Assembly: GCA_023422735.1 (NCBI GenBank)
Contig: JAFAGL010000176.1
Location: forward strand, 1 to 5,747
Direction of reading: 5' to 3'
Origin: Pseudomonadota bacterium
GTDB taxonomy: Bacteria; Pseudomonadota; Alphaproteobacteria; Rhizobiales; Rhizobiaceae
Length of the DNA: 5,747 bases
The notes under the pieces: model-generated
Database searches by the model: none
The model's input: the letters and a program-made list of their open reading frames with translations, nothing else
What the model was told of the DNA's origin: nothing
Shown here: piece after piece, positions 5,565-5,747 of the stretch
How positions within the stretch are numbered: the stretch's first letter is position 1
Layout: each line of letters begins with the position of its first letter
Translations under genes and position numbers: made by a program

Positions 5565-5747
5565 ATGTTCAAAGGCCGCCACGTCGACCGATCTGTTATC
5601 TTGCAGTGTGTGCGGTGGTAACTCGCCTATGGCCTGAGCCTGCGTGATCTGAAGGAAATAATGGCCGAACGCGGCATCGGCGTCGATCATTCGACGATCC
5701 ATCCCTGGGCTGTCTATTTCTCGCCGGTGCTGTTGAAGCGCTTCAAT
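5565..5747 (+). pseudogene. IS6-family transposase, 5' part, with an in-frame stop
   Basis: From ATG at 5565 the frame reads MFKGRHVDRSVILQCVRW, then TAA at 5619-5621, then continues in the same frame as LAYGLSLRDLKEIMAERG, with VDHSTI following, to the window end. This matches the N-terminal helix-turn-helix region of IS6-family transposases (IS26: KGRHF, VRWYCKYGISYRELQEMLAERG, VDHSTIYRW). The stop replaces the family tyrosine (TAC or TAT to TAA) at codon 19. A second oddity is STIHPW where the family has STIxRW. A strong AGGAGG ribosome-binding site lies 6 nt before the ATG. The catalytic DDE domain lies beyond the window, so only the loss of the N-terminus can be judged. The copy is probably unable to transpose by itself. 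Confidence 0.85.

Larger units (their letters stand above)
5495..5747 (+). mobile_element. Left end of an IS6-family insertion sequence (continues past the window)
   Basis: The element starts with a 14-bp terminal repeat closely resembling those of IS26 and IS6100. The transposase reading frame begins about 70 bp inside, as in other IS6-family members. Only 253 bp are in the window; the family is typically about 0.7-0.9 kb. The 8 bp immediately outside, ATGCAGCC at 5487-5494, is the candidate target duplication, to be matched at the other end. IS6 elements move by replicative transposition and often flank accessory genes. Confidence 0.85.

Noticed and set aside
5412..5702. A 96-codon minus-strand frame spanning the IS boundary
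   Set aside because: It crosses the terminal repeat and is antisense to the transposase frame, so it can only be a composite shadow.

Overview
The window looks like a catabolic or accessory locus from a moderately GC-rich proteobacterium, most likely an alphaproteobacterium. That placement rests on protein style and the type of insertion sequence, and is inference. Five full-length genes are intact. A decayed gene and the edge of an insertion sequence fill the rest.

Left arm (1-3103, minus strand): four tightly packed genes read leftwards from about position 3103. They are a DUF6282 amidohydrolase-like protein, an HpcH/HpaI-type aldolase, a small cupin, and a periplasmic substrate-binding protein of the AfuA/FbpA-like ABC class. 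Gaps are 2, 0 and 28 nt, so this is very probably one operon. An ATG four bases past the last stop suggests that another gene, perhaps an ABC transporter component, starts at the window edge.

Centre (3104-4071): a 173-bp divergent intergenic region separates the operon from an IclR-family regulator on the plus strand. It holds a sigma70-like promoter facing the operon and a cluster of GTTCT/AGAAC half-sites (3109-3133). Their arrangement, a palindrome plus a direct repeat, recalls operators of PcaU-type IclR regulators.

Right arm (4072-5747, plus strand): after the regulator comes a relic of a tartrate/D-malate dehydrogenase-type gene (4125-4369). Its first ~27 codons are joined out of frame to its last ~53. 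Then comes an intact D-isomer-specific 2-hydroxyacid dehydrogenase (4417-5415) whose cofactor loop looks NADP-type. The window ends in an IS6-family insertion sequence starting at 5495, whose transposase has an in-frame TAA at codon 19.

How it may work together (inference): the transporter imports an organic acid or related small molecule. The amidohydrolase-like protein and the cupin would modify or open it. The aldolase would split a hydroxy-oxo acid, typically giving pyruvate plus an aldehyde, and the dehydrogenase would interconvert a 2-oxo and a 2-hydroxy acid. The IclR protein would sense the substrate or an intermediate. The substrate cannot be read from the sequence, and the lost dehydrogenase suggests the pathway has been shortened or changed here.
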